Made by a program: the position numbers and the translations under genes. The notes under the pieces were generated by a model. The model did not search any database. It was not told where the DNA came from and saw only the letters and a program-made list of their open reading frames with translations. DNA of 64,000 nucleotides from Candidatus Aminicenantes bacterium UBA1061 (GTDB taxonomy: Bacteria > Acidobacteriota > Aminicenantia > Aminicenantales > Saccharicenantaceae). Below are positions 27,180-36,431 of this stretch, one piece after another (positions within the stretch are counted from its first letter, which is position 1; each line of letters starts with the position of its first letter). The DNA lies in NCBI GenBank assembly GCA_002316315.1, contig DCDG01000018.1, positions 124,001 to 188,000 on the forward strand, read 5' to 3'.

Positions 27180-28320
27180 TCTTTTCTCCTTGGTTTACTG
27201 GAATAAACCTTTTCTCATAAATCCTATACTTTTTATATATTCTACCACCTATGGAAGTGGTAAATCTATTAATGGCATCATTATCTTCAAGCTGCCAGGA
27301 GGTTTCTGCCCACTGATAGCCCTTCGCCCGGGCTCTCGTTTCCAGTTCATCGTAAAGCAGGTAGCTCAAACCAGTTCGCTGGTAGTGGGGCAAAACCCCG
27401 AACACCAACGCTCTCATCCCGGTTATCTTTCTTTTGTTTAATAACAGCTTAAAAACTCCCAAGGGGAATAAGCGGCCATTAAGGCTTTTAGTAATCTCGT
27501 TATAATTGGGCAGCCCGAAGGCAAAGCCGACATCCTGGCCGTTATGCGTGGCAAAAATGACCAGGTCAGGGTCAGCAAAAGCCTTTAGAGTTTTTCCCAT
27601 GAATTTCATTTCATTATCAGTCCAGGGCACAAAACCCCAATTTTTCGCCCAGGCCTGATTGTAAATATAGGCAATTTTTCTGGCTTCTTCCTGGATTTTT
27701 TTAAGATTAGCTGTCCTCATTCGAAAAGAAGTGGCCTGCCTGATTTTATCTACCACTGACTTAACTTTTTCTCGGGTCTCGTGATCGCGGTCCATAAAAT
27801 AAGCATATAAATCTTTAGCCTTGGTTAAACCACATTTCTCCATTAGCTCAATATAATAAGGAGGATTGTAAGGCATCATGATGGCCGGCGGGCGATCGAA
27901 GCCTTCCAGCAGAAAGGCACATTCATCATTCATAGAGAGATTCACCGGCCCTCGTAAACTTTCCATGCCTCTCTTTTCCCCCCAGTCAATGACAGTTTCG
28001 ATCAAAAGCCTGGCCACTTGCTCATCATTCAGGCTTTCATACAGGCCGAAAAAAACCACCTTTTCTTGATGATACTCATTGTGATTAAAATCAATAATAG
28101 CCGCTATCCTGCCTACCACCTGCTGCCCTCGCCTGGCCAGAAAGAGAGCTATCTCAGCATGCTCAAAAAAGGGATTTTTTTTTCGGTTGAGTCTTTCTTT
28201 CATTTCGAGCCGGAGAGGCGGGACCCAATTGGAATCGTTTTGATAAACCTGCCAGGGGAAATTGATAAAAGCCTTTAACTCCCGACCAGTTTCAACCTCC
28301 TTAATCACCAGGTTATTCAT
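27166..28320 (-). CDS. GNAT-fold N-acetyltransferase-like protein (YghO-like)
   Basis: 384 residues of a conserved family annotated as GNAT-like. N-terminal WQVYQNDSNWVPPLRLEMKERL and GPVNLSMNDECAFLLEGFDRPPAIMMPYNPPYY are typical. The C-terminal half contains an acetyl-CoA-binding-like segment (VFGVLPHYQRTGLSYLLYDEL) near residue 325. The substrate is unknown. It is the first gene of the nine-gene minus-strand run and is divergent from the Lon-like gene; the 130-bp gap should hold both promoters. The reason it precedes ribH is not evident. Confidence 0.8.
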   Translation of the reverse strand: MNNLVIKEVETGRELKAFINFPWQVYQNDSNWVPPLRLEMKERLNRKKNPFFEHAEIALFLARRGQQVVGRIAAIIDFNHNEYHQEKVVFFGLYESLNDEQVARLLIETVIDWGEKRGMESLRGPVNLSMNDECAFLLEGFDRPPAIMMPYNPPYYIELMEKCGLTKAKDLYAYFMDRDHETREKVKSVVDKIRQATSFRMRTANLKKIQEEARKIAYIYNQAWAKNWGFVPWTDNEMKFMGKTLKAFADPDLVIFATHNGQDVGFAFGLPNYNEITKSLNGRLFPLGVFKLLLNKRKITGMRALVFGVLPHYQRTGLSYLLYDELETRARAKGYQWAETSWQLEDNDAINRFTTSIGGRIYKKYRIYEKRFIPVNQGEKNENI

Positions 28321-28395
28321 TCACTTTGCCCTTTAGATAAATTTTTATAGATTTTATCAAATTCACTTAATTTTTTCATCTGAATTCTAAATATC

Positions 28396-28424
28396 TTTAC
28401 CGCCACTTAAATCAAAGGTAAAAT
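28396..28424 (+). promoter_or_regulatory. Candidate promoter of the Lon-like protease gene
   Basis: TTTACC (28396-28401), 17-base spacer, TAAAAT (28419-28424). A start near 28431 leaves a 20-base leader containing AGGAG. Confidence 0.4.
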
Positions 28425-28450
28425 GGTATCAGTATTTTTTAGGAGTCGAA

Positions 28451-30895
28451 ATGAAAGCAATCAATCAATTTCAAGAGCTAAAACCGGAAGAATTAGCCTG
28501 GCACTGTCTGGAGGAACTTATTCCCTTTGAGTCAACAGCCGAATGCGCCGCCTGCGAGGACATTATCGGACAGGAAAAGGCTTTAAAATCTCTGGAAACA
28601 GGGCTCGATATTAAAAGTCGCGGTTATAACATATTTATCACTGGCCTGGTCGGAACTGGCCGGACCACCACCATTAAAAAGTTTCTGGAAAAGATCAGGC
28701 TCGGCCAGCCGGTTCCAGACGACCTTCTTTATGTCAACAACTTCAAAAAACCAGAAGAGCCTCTTTTCCTGTCGTTGCCTGCCGGTAAAGGCCGCCTGCT
28801 GAGCGATGGACTGGACCGACTGATTAACATGTTAAAAACAAATATACCTGAGCTGCTTAAAAGCCAGTTTTTTCAGGAAAAAAAGCAGAGTATTACTGAT
28901 AGCCAGCAAAGGAAACAGAGGGAAATTCTGCAAAAGTTCAACGATCTGGTGTCAGCTGAAGATTTTGCTGTTATTCAGGTTCAGATGGGACTCTTTACCC
29001 GGCCTGATTTGATACCGGTTATAGATGGGCAGCCTACTCCATTTAATAAACTGGAAGCCCTGGCCAAAGAAGATAAATTTCCAAAGAAGAAACTTGAAGA
29101 ACTTAAGAAAAAGTACAGCCAGCTAACTGACCAGCTCGAAAAGGTCATCAGTCAATTGAAAGCTATTGACGATGAAACTCAATTACTCTTAAAAAATCAG
29201 GAAATTGAGGCCTGCAGCCCGTTAATCAAAGGTGGACTAAATGATTTAAGGGGGGGCTTGCTCTTCCCGGCTGTGCAAAGCTATCTGGACGAAATTGAAA
29301 AATATTTGCTGGAAGACCTGGATTTATTCAAGGGCCAAAAAACCGGAGAAGAAAGTCAATCTGAAGACTTTGATCCTTTTCTTGCCTATCGGGTCAATCT
29401 GCTGGTGGACAATTCAGATCTGCAGGGGGCACCGGTCATTATGGAAATCACTCCCAACTACATCAATCTTTTTGGGACTATAGAATATAGTTATGGCCAT
29501 TTTGGTCTCGGTCAAACTGATTTTACTAAAATTAAGGCCGGTTCTTTTATTAAAGCCAACGGTGGTTATCTAGTCTTAAATGCTCTGGATGCCCTGACCG
29601 AAGCCGGAGTCTGGACAGCTCTCAAACGCATCCTCCGCTATCAGGCATTTGAAATCCAGAATCCTGTTTCACCCTTTCTTATTTCAACCAAGCGGTTGAA
29701 GCCAGAGCCAATTAAATGTGACGTCAAGGTCATCATGATCGGAGATGATTATCTATATAACCTATTATATTTCCTTGATGATGATTTTAAGAAGATTTTC
29801 AAAGTCAAAGCTGAATTCGATACAGAGATGGAGAAAACTGAAAAAAGTATCATTGATTATACCAGATTCATCAAGAAAATCTGCGATGAAGACAATTTGC
29901 AGCCGCTCGGGCGAGATGCTGTGGCCGCCATCGTCGAGTTTGGTGTCAGGCAGGCCGGCCGCCAGAAAAAATTATCAACCAGATTCCATCTGATCGCCGA
30001 CGTCATAAGAGAAGCTAACTACTGGGCCAAAAAAAATGGACACCAGCTTGTATCTCGCCAGGATGTGCAAACAGCCATTAAGGAAAAAATGGAAAGGGTC
30101 AACCTGGTAGAAAGAAAAATTAAAGAGATGATCGAAGAGGGAACCATCCTCATTGATACTCAAGGCCAGACAGTCGGCCAGGTCAATGGTCTGGCTGTTT
30201 ATGATACAGGGGAACTGACTTTTGGCCAGCCTGCCAGGATCACAGCCAGAACTTCAATGGGTAGAGCCGGAGTCATCAGCATTGAAAGAGAGGCCGACCT
30301 GAGTGGTAAGACTCATAACAAAGGAGTGCTGATTCTGGCCGGTTATTTAAGGGGAAAATATGCTCAGAATAAGCCTTTCGCCATGTCGGCCAGCATTGCC
30401 TTCGAACAGTCTTATTCAGGCGTGGACGGAGATAGTGCCTCGTCAACTGAAGTCTATGCCATTCTATCCAGCCTGTCGGGCCTGCCTCTTCGCCAGGATC
30501 TGGCTGTAACCGGTTCTCTAAATCAGAAAGGCGAGATTCAACCCATTGGCGGAGTCAATGAAAAAATTGAAGGTTTCTTTACTGTTTGCCAGGCCAAAGG
30601 CCTAACCGGGACACAGGGAGTAATCATCCCCCATCAAAATATAAACAACCTGATGCTCAATGAAGATGTCATCCGGGCAGTGGAAAACGGTCAATTTCAT
30701 ATTTACCCGGTTAAAACTATAGATGAAGGACTGGAGATCTTAACCGGAGTTAAGGCCGGAGAGAAACAGAAAGATGGTAGTTTTGAAGAGGGAACTGTAA
30801 ATTACCAGGTGGACAAGGAATTGGAACGCCTGGCTCAGGCCTGGCATGAATTTGAAGGCCGCTCTGAAGAAGAGAAGCGGGCTGAGTCTGAATAG
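28451..30895 (+). CDS. Lon-like ATP-dependent protease (AAA_32/YcbZ-LonB type)
   Basis: 814 residues with no N-terminal LAN substrate domain. An AAA+ region opens with a P-loop GLVGTGRTTT near residue 58, in which the usual Walker Lys is Arg. A coiled-coil insertion spans about 140-270, and a second AAA segment contains GGYLVLNALDAL. The C-terminal Lon protease domain has its Ser-Lys dyad intact: Ser662 in GDSAS and Lys705 in VNEKIEG, 43 residues apart as in Lon. It probably degrades proteins, as a soluble protease; no membrane helices are visible. The start has AGGAG at good spacing. The C-terminal 50 residues are charged. Confidence 0.92.
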   Translation: MKAINQFQELKPEELAWHCLEELIPFESTAECAACEDIIGQEKALKSLETGLDIKSRGYNIFITGLVGTGRTTTIKKFLEKIRLGQPVPDDLLYVNNFKKPEEPLFLSLPAGKGRLLSDGLDRLINMLKTNIPELLKSQFFQEKKQSITDSQQRKQREILQKFNDLVSAEDFAVIQVQMGLFTRPDLIPVIDGQPTPFNKLEALAKEDKFPKKKLEELKKKYSQLTDQLEKVISQLKAIDDETQLLLKNQEIEACSPLIKGGLNDLRGGLLFPAVQSYLDEIEKYLLEDLDLFKGQKTGEESQSEDFDPFLAYRVNLLVDNSDLQGAPVIMEITPNYINLFGTIEYSYGHFGLGQTDFTKIKAGSFIKANGGYLVLNALDALTEAGVWTALKRILRYQAFEIQNPVSPFLISTKRLKPEPIKCDVKVIMIGDDYLYNLLYFLDDDFKKIFKVKAEFDTEMEKTEKSIIDYTRFIKKICDEDNLQPLGRDAVAAIVEFGVRQAGRQKKLSTRFHLIADVIREANYWAKKNGHQLVSRQDVQTAIKEKMERVNLVERKIKEMIEEGTILIDTQGQTVGQVNGLAVYDTGELTFGQPARITARTSMGRAGVISIEREADLSGKTHNKGVLILAGYLRGKYAQNKPFAMSASIAFEQSYSGVDGDSASSTEVYAILSSLSGLPLRQDLAVTGSLNQKGEIQPIGGVNEKIEGFFTVCQAKGLTGTQGVIIPHQNINNLMLNEDVIRAVENGQFHIYPVKTIDEGLEILTGVKAGEKQKDGSFEEGTVNYQVDKELERLAQAWHEFEGRSEEEKRAESE

Positions 30896-30966
30896 TTAGC
30901 CAGGCAGAAAGGTTAACAGGCAACAATTAAAATTAAGCAGGTTGAAAGGGAGGGTTGATTTGTACC

Positions 30967-31692
30967 TTAATCAAGCAATCCTGCCTGTTTTTTAAGTCTG
31001 ATCACCTCTTCCTTTTTTAGATACCGCCAGAAGCCAGGCCTGAGGCCCTTGATGGTTAGCCCAGCCATGGCCACTCTCTTTAATTTTTTTACATCCAGGT
31101 CAAGTGCATAAAACATCTTCCGGACTTCATGCTTTCGTCCTTCATGAATTTCCAGCCGAAGATAAGAAAACTGTCTGTTTCTGTAAATCAGGCCAACTTT
31201 ATCAGGAGTGGTTTTTCTTCCATCAATAAAAATCCCCCGTTTTAATTTATCTATTTGCTGGTCAGTAACATAACCTTTAACTTTGACCTCATAAATTTTC
31301 TTAAAGCCGTAGCGAGGATGCAGCAGGCGGTTGGCCAGCTCGCCATCATTGGTAAAGAGCAGTACCCCTTCACTCTCACGGTCGAGCCGGCCAACAGGAA
31401 ATAGGCGGAGTGGAAGTGGGGGTAAAAGTTCAGCAGCCGTTTTCCTTTTCTGAGGATCATTCATGGTGACAATATAGCCAGACGGCTTATTTAAAAGGAG
31501 ATAAATCCTGGAGGGAGGCAGATTGACCGGCCGGCCGTCAACTTCCACCCGGTCGGAAATTTCATCAACCAGTGTTCCTGGACGTTTGACCACCCGGCGG
31601 TTAATCTTAACCCGTCCCTCTTCTACCAGACGGTCAGCCTCTCGTCTGGAGGCCACACCGGCTTGAGCTAGAAACTTGTTAATTCTTAAAAT
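30967..31692 (-). CDS. rluB: Pseudouridine synthase RluB family, probable ATT start
   Basis: An S4 RNA-binding domain is followed by the RsuA/RluB catalytic domain with GRLDRESEGVLLFTNDG, which holds the catalytic Asp. It modifies 23S rRNA in the cytoplasm. The first ATG/GTG/TTG in frame is GTG at 31656, but starting there would remove RINKFLAQAG, the conserved first helix of the S4 domain. That stretch is encoded upstream in frame. An in-frame TAA lies upstream, and the only start-like codon with a proper ribosome binding site (AAAGGA, 7 bases away) is ATT at 31692, giving 241 residues. A sequencing error in an ATG is the alternative. It lies behind a terminator of the gene upstream. Confidence 0.85.
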   Translation of the reverse strand: MLRINKFLAQAGVASRREADRLVEEGRVKINRRVVKRPGTLVDEISDRVEVDGRPVNLPPSRIYLLLNKPSGYIVTMNDPQKRKTAAELLPPLPLRLFPVGRLDRESEGVLLFTNDGELANRLLHPRYGFKKIYEVKVKGYVTDQQIDKLKRGIFIDGRKTTPDKVGLIYRNRQFSYLRLEIHEGRKHEVRKMFYALDLDVKKLKRVAMAGLTIKGLRPGFWRYLKKEEVIRLKKQAGLLD

Positions 31693-31745
31693 TGGTCTGT
31701 CCTTTCTCCGATATTAACTTGTTGACAGATGTTAGTTTAGCCGAA

Positions 31746-31774
31746 ATAAAGAAAGGTGGCTACCCTTTCTTTAT
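31746..31774 (-). terminator. Intrinsic terminator of the pyruvate-kinase-domain gene
   Basis: A perfect 11-bp inverted repeat (31746-31756 with 31764-31774) with a 7-base loop begins at the stop codon of the gene at 31774-32385. On the minus strand the 3' arm is U-rich and is followed by more T, a compact terminator. Confidence 0.6.
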
Positions 31775-32385
31775 CATTTTTCAGCCAGTCCGTAAAAACC
31801 CGGCTTGGCCAGTATTTCCATTATTTTCAGAGCGAAAAAATCCTGAGAATTAACCGGTTTCAACAAGACGGCCGTATCCACTCCTTTTTCTGTCCCTCCC
31901 ATGGACAGGCACAGCTCACTGCTTCTAATCAGTCCGGCATCAGCCGCCATCAGGCTGATTTCTACCGCCACCTTTAATCCTTCACCAAAGCATCTCAGAG
32001 TGTGAGCTATAATTTCATCAAGCTCGTAGGTGCCAAACTTTTTTCTGACTGCCCGGTTGACACCGCCAAAAGCATGCTGAGCAGTCAAAACTTTAACCCC
32101 GGCTTTCTGCAGTTCCTGTCTGACTGTTTCCGGCATTTCTTGATAATTAGGCCTTAAAAATCCTGTCGAGTGAGTAACCACCACCAACTGGCAGTCAGAA
32201 AAGATACTGAGAGCTTTTTTAGCCGTCTCGCCTGAAACTGAGGGCAAAACAACCTGCTTGACTTTTAGCTCCTGAGCTCTTACCGAGGCTCTTTGCAGAG
32301 TAGTTTCGGCATTTACCGCTCCCGGCTCATCAAAATAGAGAGCAGAAACCGATTGACCTTTAGCTTCAAGATTAAATTGACACAT
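31774..32385 (-). CDS. Stand-alone pyruvate kinase C-terminal-like domain protein
   Basis: 203 residues that match the alpha/beta domain found at the C-terminus of pyruvate kinase and as separate archaeal and bacterial proteins. Visible parts are TLQRASVRAQELKVKQVVLPS (helix-strand), SGETAKKAL, VVVTHSTGF and EISLMAADAGLI. No catalytic barrel is present, so it is not a pyruvate kinase. In the full enzyme this domain binds allosteric effectors, so a small-molecule sensor or binding role is possible but unproven. It has its own terminator. The gap to the divergent permease gene is 183 bp. Confidence 0.75.
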   Translation of the reverse strand: MCQFNLEAKGQSVSALYFDEPGAVNAETTLQRASVRAQELKVKQVVLPSVSGETAKKALSIFSDCQLVVVTHSTGFLRPNYQEMPETVRQELQKAGVKVLTAQHAFGGVNRAVRKKFGTYELDEIIAHTLRCFGEGLKVAVEISLMAADAGLIRSSELCLSMGGTEKGVDTAVLLKPVNSQDFFALKIMEILAKPGFYGLAEK

Positions 32386-32568
32386 AACTTTCTCCCTTAG
32401 ATTATTAGCTTAAAAAATTATCTGGCTAACAGCCAGACTAGTCAAGGCAACCATCTGATCTTAATTTTTAAAATTAAAAGGCCAGGACTTATTTCTTCTT
32501 AAAAAATAATGTAAACTTAATGGCTGAAAGGTAAACCAGGATCATAACCTGGCTAGAAGAACACGAAG

Positions 32569-33810
32569 ATGAGAAAAGGCAGTATCTATTTCCGTGAATC
32601 ATTAAGCATGGCTTTGACTTCCCTCCGTTCCAACAAATTGCGGACCTTTCTGACACTTTTAGGGGTGATTATTGGCGTCCTGACCATTATTGCTGTTGTC
32701 TCTGTTATTCAGGGGTTGAACAATTATGTTTATACCAAAATGTCTTTTTTCGGAGCCAACGATTTTGCTGTTTCAAAATTTTCCCCGATTATTTCCTCTA
32801 TTAAGGATTACCAGGAGCAGCTTAAGAGAAAAGACCTGACTCTTGACGATATGAGGTCCCTGAGAAAGCTGTGCCACTCCTGTGAACTGATTGGGGCCTC
32901 GGTCAATGCTTCTCAGACAGTTAAATATGGCTCAAAGAGCATCAAAAATATCGAACTGCGAGGAGTAACTTCCGTCGATCATTTAATTGGCTCAGTTCTT
33001 GAGCTGGAGCGAGGACGTTATTTAACACCTGACGACGAAGAACGTTCGAGGTCTGTCTGTATTATCGGAGCCGATATAGCTGAAAACTTATTTCCAGGCC
33101 TGGACCCTCTGGGACGCTGGATCAAGGTCGGTCAGCAAAATTTTGAGATTGTCGGAATCGGGCAGAGAAAAGGCAAGATACTCGGCTTCAGCCAGGACAA
33201 CTATGTCTGGATTCCGATCAGTGCTTTTATGAAAATCTATGGCAGCCGCCGGACAATCACTATCAACATTCATACTTCTACAGAGGAAAAGATGAAAACT
33301 GCCATGGAAGAGGTCAGGACGGTCTTGCGCTCCATCAGAAAAAGAACCTTTAATCAACCTGATGACTTTGCCTTCCAGACTTCAGAAACTTTTATTCAGC
33401 TTTACCGTTCAGCTACTTCCGGCATCTACTTTGCCATGATTGCTATCTCCTCCATTGCTCTGCTGGTCGGAGGAATAGTCATCATGAACATTATGCTAGT
33501 TTCAGTCACCGAAAGGACCAAAGAAATCGGCATTAGAATGGCTGTCGGTGCCCGCCGGCGGGATATTTTGATGCAGTTTTTAATTGAGGCAGCTATTATG
33601 TCAGGATTGGGTGGTTTGATCGGTATCATTCTTGGCTACATTATGGCCAGGGTGGTTACCCTGACCACTTCTATTCCTTCACGGATAGATCCTGCCTCGG
33701 TTATAGTGGCCATATTAATGTCAGCTGTGGTCGGGTTATTCTTTGGCCTTTATCCAGCTAACCGGGCTGCCAAGCTTAACCCAGTTGAAGCTCTGAGGTC
33801 AGAACAATGA
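32569..33810 (+). CDS. MacB/FtsX-type ABC permease, first of a pair
   Basis: 413 residues: N-terminal helix (FLTLLGVIIGVLTIIAVVSV, about 28-47), a periplasmic MacB core domain to about residue 280, then three C-terminal helices of the FtsX family and an end PVEALRSEQ. It should form one half of an ABC exporter or a mechanotransmission complex. The ATPase domain is absent, and no ATPase gene is adjacent. The stop overlaps the start of the next gene by 4 bases (ATGA). The start codon has no strong ribosome binding site. Confidence 0.9.
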   Translation: MRKGSIYFRESLSMALTSLRSNKLRTFLTLLGVIIGVLTIIAVVSVIQGLNNYVYTKMSFFGANDFAVSKFSPIISSIKDYQEQLKRKDLTLDDMRSLRKLCHSCELIGASVNASQTVKYGSKSIKNIELRGVTSVDHLIGSVLELERGRYLTPDDEERSRSVCIIGADIAENLFPGLDPLGRWIKVGQQNFEIVGIGQRKGKILGFSQDNYVWIPISAFMKIYGSRRTITINIHTSTEEKMKTAMEEVRTVLRSIRKRTFNQPDDFAFQTSETFIQLYRSATSGIYFAMIAISSIALLVGGIVIMNIMLVSVTERTKEIGIRMAVGARRRDILMQFLIEAAIMSGLGGLIGIILGYIMARVVTLTTSIPSRIDPASVIVAILMSAVVGLFFGLYPANRAAKLNPVEALRSEQ

Positions 33811-35057
33811 AAGTCAGAACACAGCTCTGGCTGGAAATTTTTTCCATGTCCCTGGATTCTATTAAGACCCACAAAATGCGTTCTTTCCTGACCGCTCTGG
33901 GGATTGTCATTGGTGTCATGACCGTCATTGGTATGGTCTCGGTAATAGAAGGCCTGAATGCCAGTATCGCCGGAGAAATCGAACGAATAGGAAGCAATTT
34001 AATTATTGTCCAGAAATATGAGCCGGTGGCGGTTGGGGAAAGAACCGAGGAAGAAAGGCAGCGTAAAGATTTAAGCCTGGAGGATGTCGAAGCTATTAAG
34101 GAATCATGCCCTCTGGTCAAGGCCTTAACCATTCAGCTAACGCCTGATTTTCTCAAATTACCTGAAGTCAAATACCAGAACATCAAGAGCGACAATGCCA
34201 TTATCTATGGCACTGACGAAGACTTTAATAATGTTTTTGCTGTTTATCTGCCGAAAGAAGGCCGGAATTTCACTCAGGCTGAAATCAGGCATAGTGCTCG
34301 CGTCTGTGTCATCGGGACAGAGGTAGCCGATGTCCTTTTCCCTCATATGTCTCCCGTGGGAAAGGAGATCAAAGTCGGGCAAGAAAAATTCACAGTTATT
34401 GGCGTGATGAGCAAAAGAGGACAGATGTTCGGTCAGTCTCAGGACAATATAGTGGCCATTCCTTATACATCCTTAATGAAATGTTTCCCTTATGATCCTT
34501 CCTCTCTTTCTATCACCATAGTTCCGAAAGAGGCCACGCAAATTAATGAAACCATTGAACAGGTGACCAATTTCTTAAGGTTAAGAAGGAAAGTCCCTCC
34601 CAATAAGTCTAATGATTTTGCCATTTTTACTCAGGAGAGTTTACTCAGCCTGTATAACCAGATAACGGGTGCAGCCTTTATTGTTATGATCATTGTTTCT
34701 TCCATTGGGCTTCTGGTCGGAGGAATCGGCGTCATGAATATTATGCTAGTCGCCGTTAAGGAAAGAACCAGAGAAATTGGTATTCGAAAGGCAATTGGAG
34801 CCAGAGCAACAGATATCGTCAAGCAATTCTTGATAGAGGCCGTGGTTTTAACTGGAATAGGCGGGATAATTGGTATTCTGGCTGGCCTGGCTGTTGCTCT
34901 GATCATTAAGCTGGCCACTCCCCTGCCCGCTTCTGTTTCCTGGTGGTCGGCAGCGGTGGGTTTAGCTGTCTCTATGGCAGTAGGACTTTTCTTTGGCATT
35001 TTCCCGGCCCATAAAGCTGCCCGCCTTGACCCGATTGCCTGCTTGAGATATGAATAA
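33807..35057 (+). CDS. MacB/FtsX-type ABC permease, second of a pair
   Basis: 416 residues with the same layout as its upstream neighbour: N-terminal helix (FLTALGIVIGVMTVIGMVSVI), MacB-like periplasmic domain and three C-terminal helices ending RLDPIACLRYE. The C-terminal halves of the two proteins are clearly similar (VMNIMLVAVKERTREIGIRKAIGA here, a near match in the first), so they arose by duplication and probably form a heterodimer. The ATPase must be encoded elsewhere. The gene downstream is convergent. Confidence 0.9.
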   Translation: MKVRTQLWLEIFSMSLDSIKTHKMRSFLTALGIVIGVMTVIGMVSVIEGLNASIAGEIERIGSNLIIVQKYEPVAVGERTEEERQRKDLSLEDVEAIKESCPLVKALTIQLTPDFLKLPEVKYQNIKSDNAIIYGTDEDFNNVFAVYLPKEGRNFTQAEIRHSARVCVIGTEVADVLFPHMSPVGKEIKVGQEKFTVIGVMSKRGQMFGQSQDNIVAIPYTSLMKCFPYDPSSLSITIVPKEATQINETIEQVTNFLRLRRKVPPNKSNDFAIFTQESLLSLYNQITGAAFIVMIIVSSIGLLVGGIGVMNIMLVAVKERTREIGIRKAIGARATDIVKQFLIEAVVLTGIGGIIGILAGLAVALIIKLATPLPASVSWWSAAVGLAVSMAVGLFFGIFPAHKAARLDPIACLRYE

Positions 35058-35071
35058 AAGAACTAAAAAAG

Positions 35072-36292
35072 TTAATCAAGTCCGCTTTGATTCTTGATGG
35101 CTTCAACACCTAGCCTCAGAGCTTCCTCGACTTTATCTTTTTCTTCACTGACCAGTTGCACCAGTGTTGAACTTCCTCCACCTTTCACGGTGATCTCAGC
35201 TTGTAGAACCGGAATAACCTGACGAACATCGGTTTTTAGGCTATCAGCAGCAGCTACCACCAGGTGAAAAGAATCTTCAGCCAAACTAGCCAAAACAGCT
35301 ATAACCTCTGCACCATGAACAAGCTGCAGAGCTAAAAATTTTATCTCATCCTGAGATTTATCAGGAAATAATCCTGAAATAATCTTCGACTGGCTTCTGG
35401 CCAGCATTTCTTTGGCCTCAAAAACAGCCAGGCTTTCCTCCAGCTTTTTTTGTTTCTTTTTAAGATTCTTAAGTTCATTGAGCGTTCTGCCGGCACAGGC
35501 CGGCACTTCTTTCTCTTCAGAGGAAAACAGACGAGCGGCAGCCTGAAGCCAGTCCAGACGGTGTTTAAACTCAGTCAGTGCTCTGAAACCACAAACAAAT
35601 GAAAAGCGGATATGGCCTCTGATTTTTTCCTGCCTGATGACTTTGATCAGGCCCACCTGTCCACTGCCTTCACAGTGAGTCCCGCCACAGGCAGAAAAAT
35701 CAAAACCTTCAATTTCAACAATTCTAATCAGTCCGGTCTTTTTAGGCGGTTTCCTCAGCGGGATGGTAGCAATTTTGTCTTCAGCTAAAAAATAGGTTCT
35801 TACAGCCAGATCAGAAAACACTATCTCATTGGCCAGCCGCTCAACCTGAAGCAAGGCCTCATCTGTTATTGACTGAAGGCCAATTTCAACTGACGATTCT
35901 TCCTGACCAAGATGGAAGGCCAGAGTTTCTCCTCTGACCAACTGGTAGAAAGCCTCAGAAAGAATATGCTGGCCTGTATGCTGCTGCATATGATCGAATC
36001 GCCGTTCCCAATCAAGCTGACCGTGAACTTCATCCCCCGCCAGCTCTCCTTCCAGATAATGAAGAATTATCCCGTCTTCTTCTTCTACCTTTATGATTTT
36101 AACACCGTTTAACAATCCGGTATCATGAGGCTGTCCGCCGGATTCAGGGTAAAAAGCTGTTCTGTCAAGAACAACCACCCTCTGTCCGTCTCTAATTTCC
36201 CTGCCAATCACCCTGGCTGAGAATTCTTTAAGATAGGCATTTTCAAAATAAAGCTTTTCCGTCGACGGGTAACCAGTTTTTTCTTCGGTCAT
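35072..36292 (-). CDS. Alanyl-tRNA editing protein AlaX (with DHHA1 domain)
   Basis: About 406 residues. The second additional domain of alanyl-tRNA synthetase is present with its zinc ligands: QQHTGQHILS (HxxxH) and CGGTHC (CxxxH). It is followed by a coiled coil and a C-terminal DHHA1 domain with GGGSSTLVQLV. There is no aminoacylation domain, so it is a free-standing editor that removes Ser or Gly from mischarged tRNA-Ala. ATG 36292 has GGAG six bases before it and is preferred; the longer frame starts at a TTG at 36310. Confidence 0.9.
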   Translation of the reverse strand: MTEEKTGYPSTEKLYFENAYLKEFSARVIGREIRDGQRVVVLDRTAFYPESGGQPHDTGLLNGVKIIKVEEEDGIILHYLEGELAGDEVHGQLDWERRFDHMQQHTGQHILSEAFYQLVRGETLAFHLGQEESSVEIGLQSITDEALLQVERLANEIVFSDLAVRTYFLAEDKIATIPLRKPPKKTGLIRIVEIEGFDFSACGGTHCEGSGQVGLIKVIRQEKIRGHIRFSFVCGFRALTEFKHRLDWLQAAARLFSSEEKEVPACAGRTLNELKNLKKKQKKLEESLAVFEAKEMLARSQSKIISGLFPDKSQDEIKFLALQLVHGAEVIAVLASLAEDSFHLVVAAADSLKTDVRQVIPVLQAEITVKGGGSSTLVQLVSEEKDKVEEALRLGVEAIKNQSGLD

Positions 36293-36431
36293 GGCCTTCT
36301 CCATTTTCAATATTCAATAAAAATATATTCAGGCCTCCTCAGACTTTAAGCACTACAGAGGCGTCTTTTTACTCAAAACGAGCCTTTTTATCTTTTTGCC
36401 GAATTTAAGATTTCTTACAGGAATTAAACCA

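Noticed and set aside
30937..30993. Terminator between the Lon-like gene and rluB
   Set aside because: Only a 5-bp stem (GCAGG/CCTGC) with a nested 6-bp stem and long unpaired stretches before the T-run; too weak to claim.
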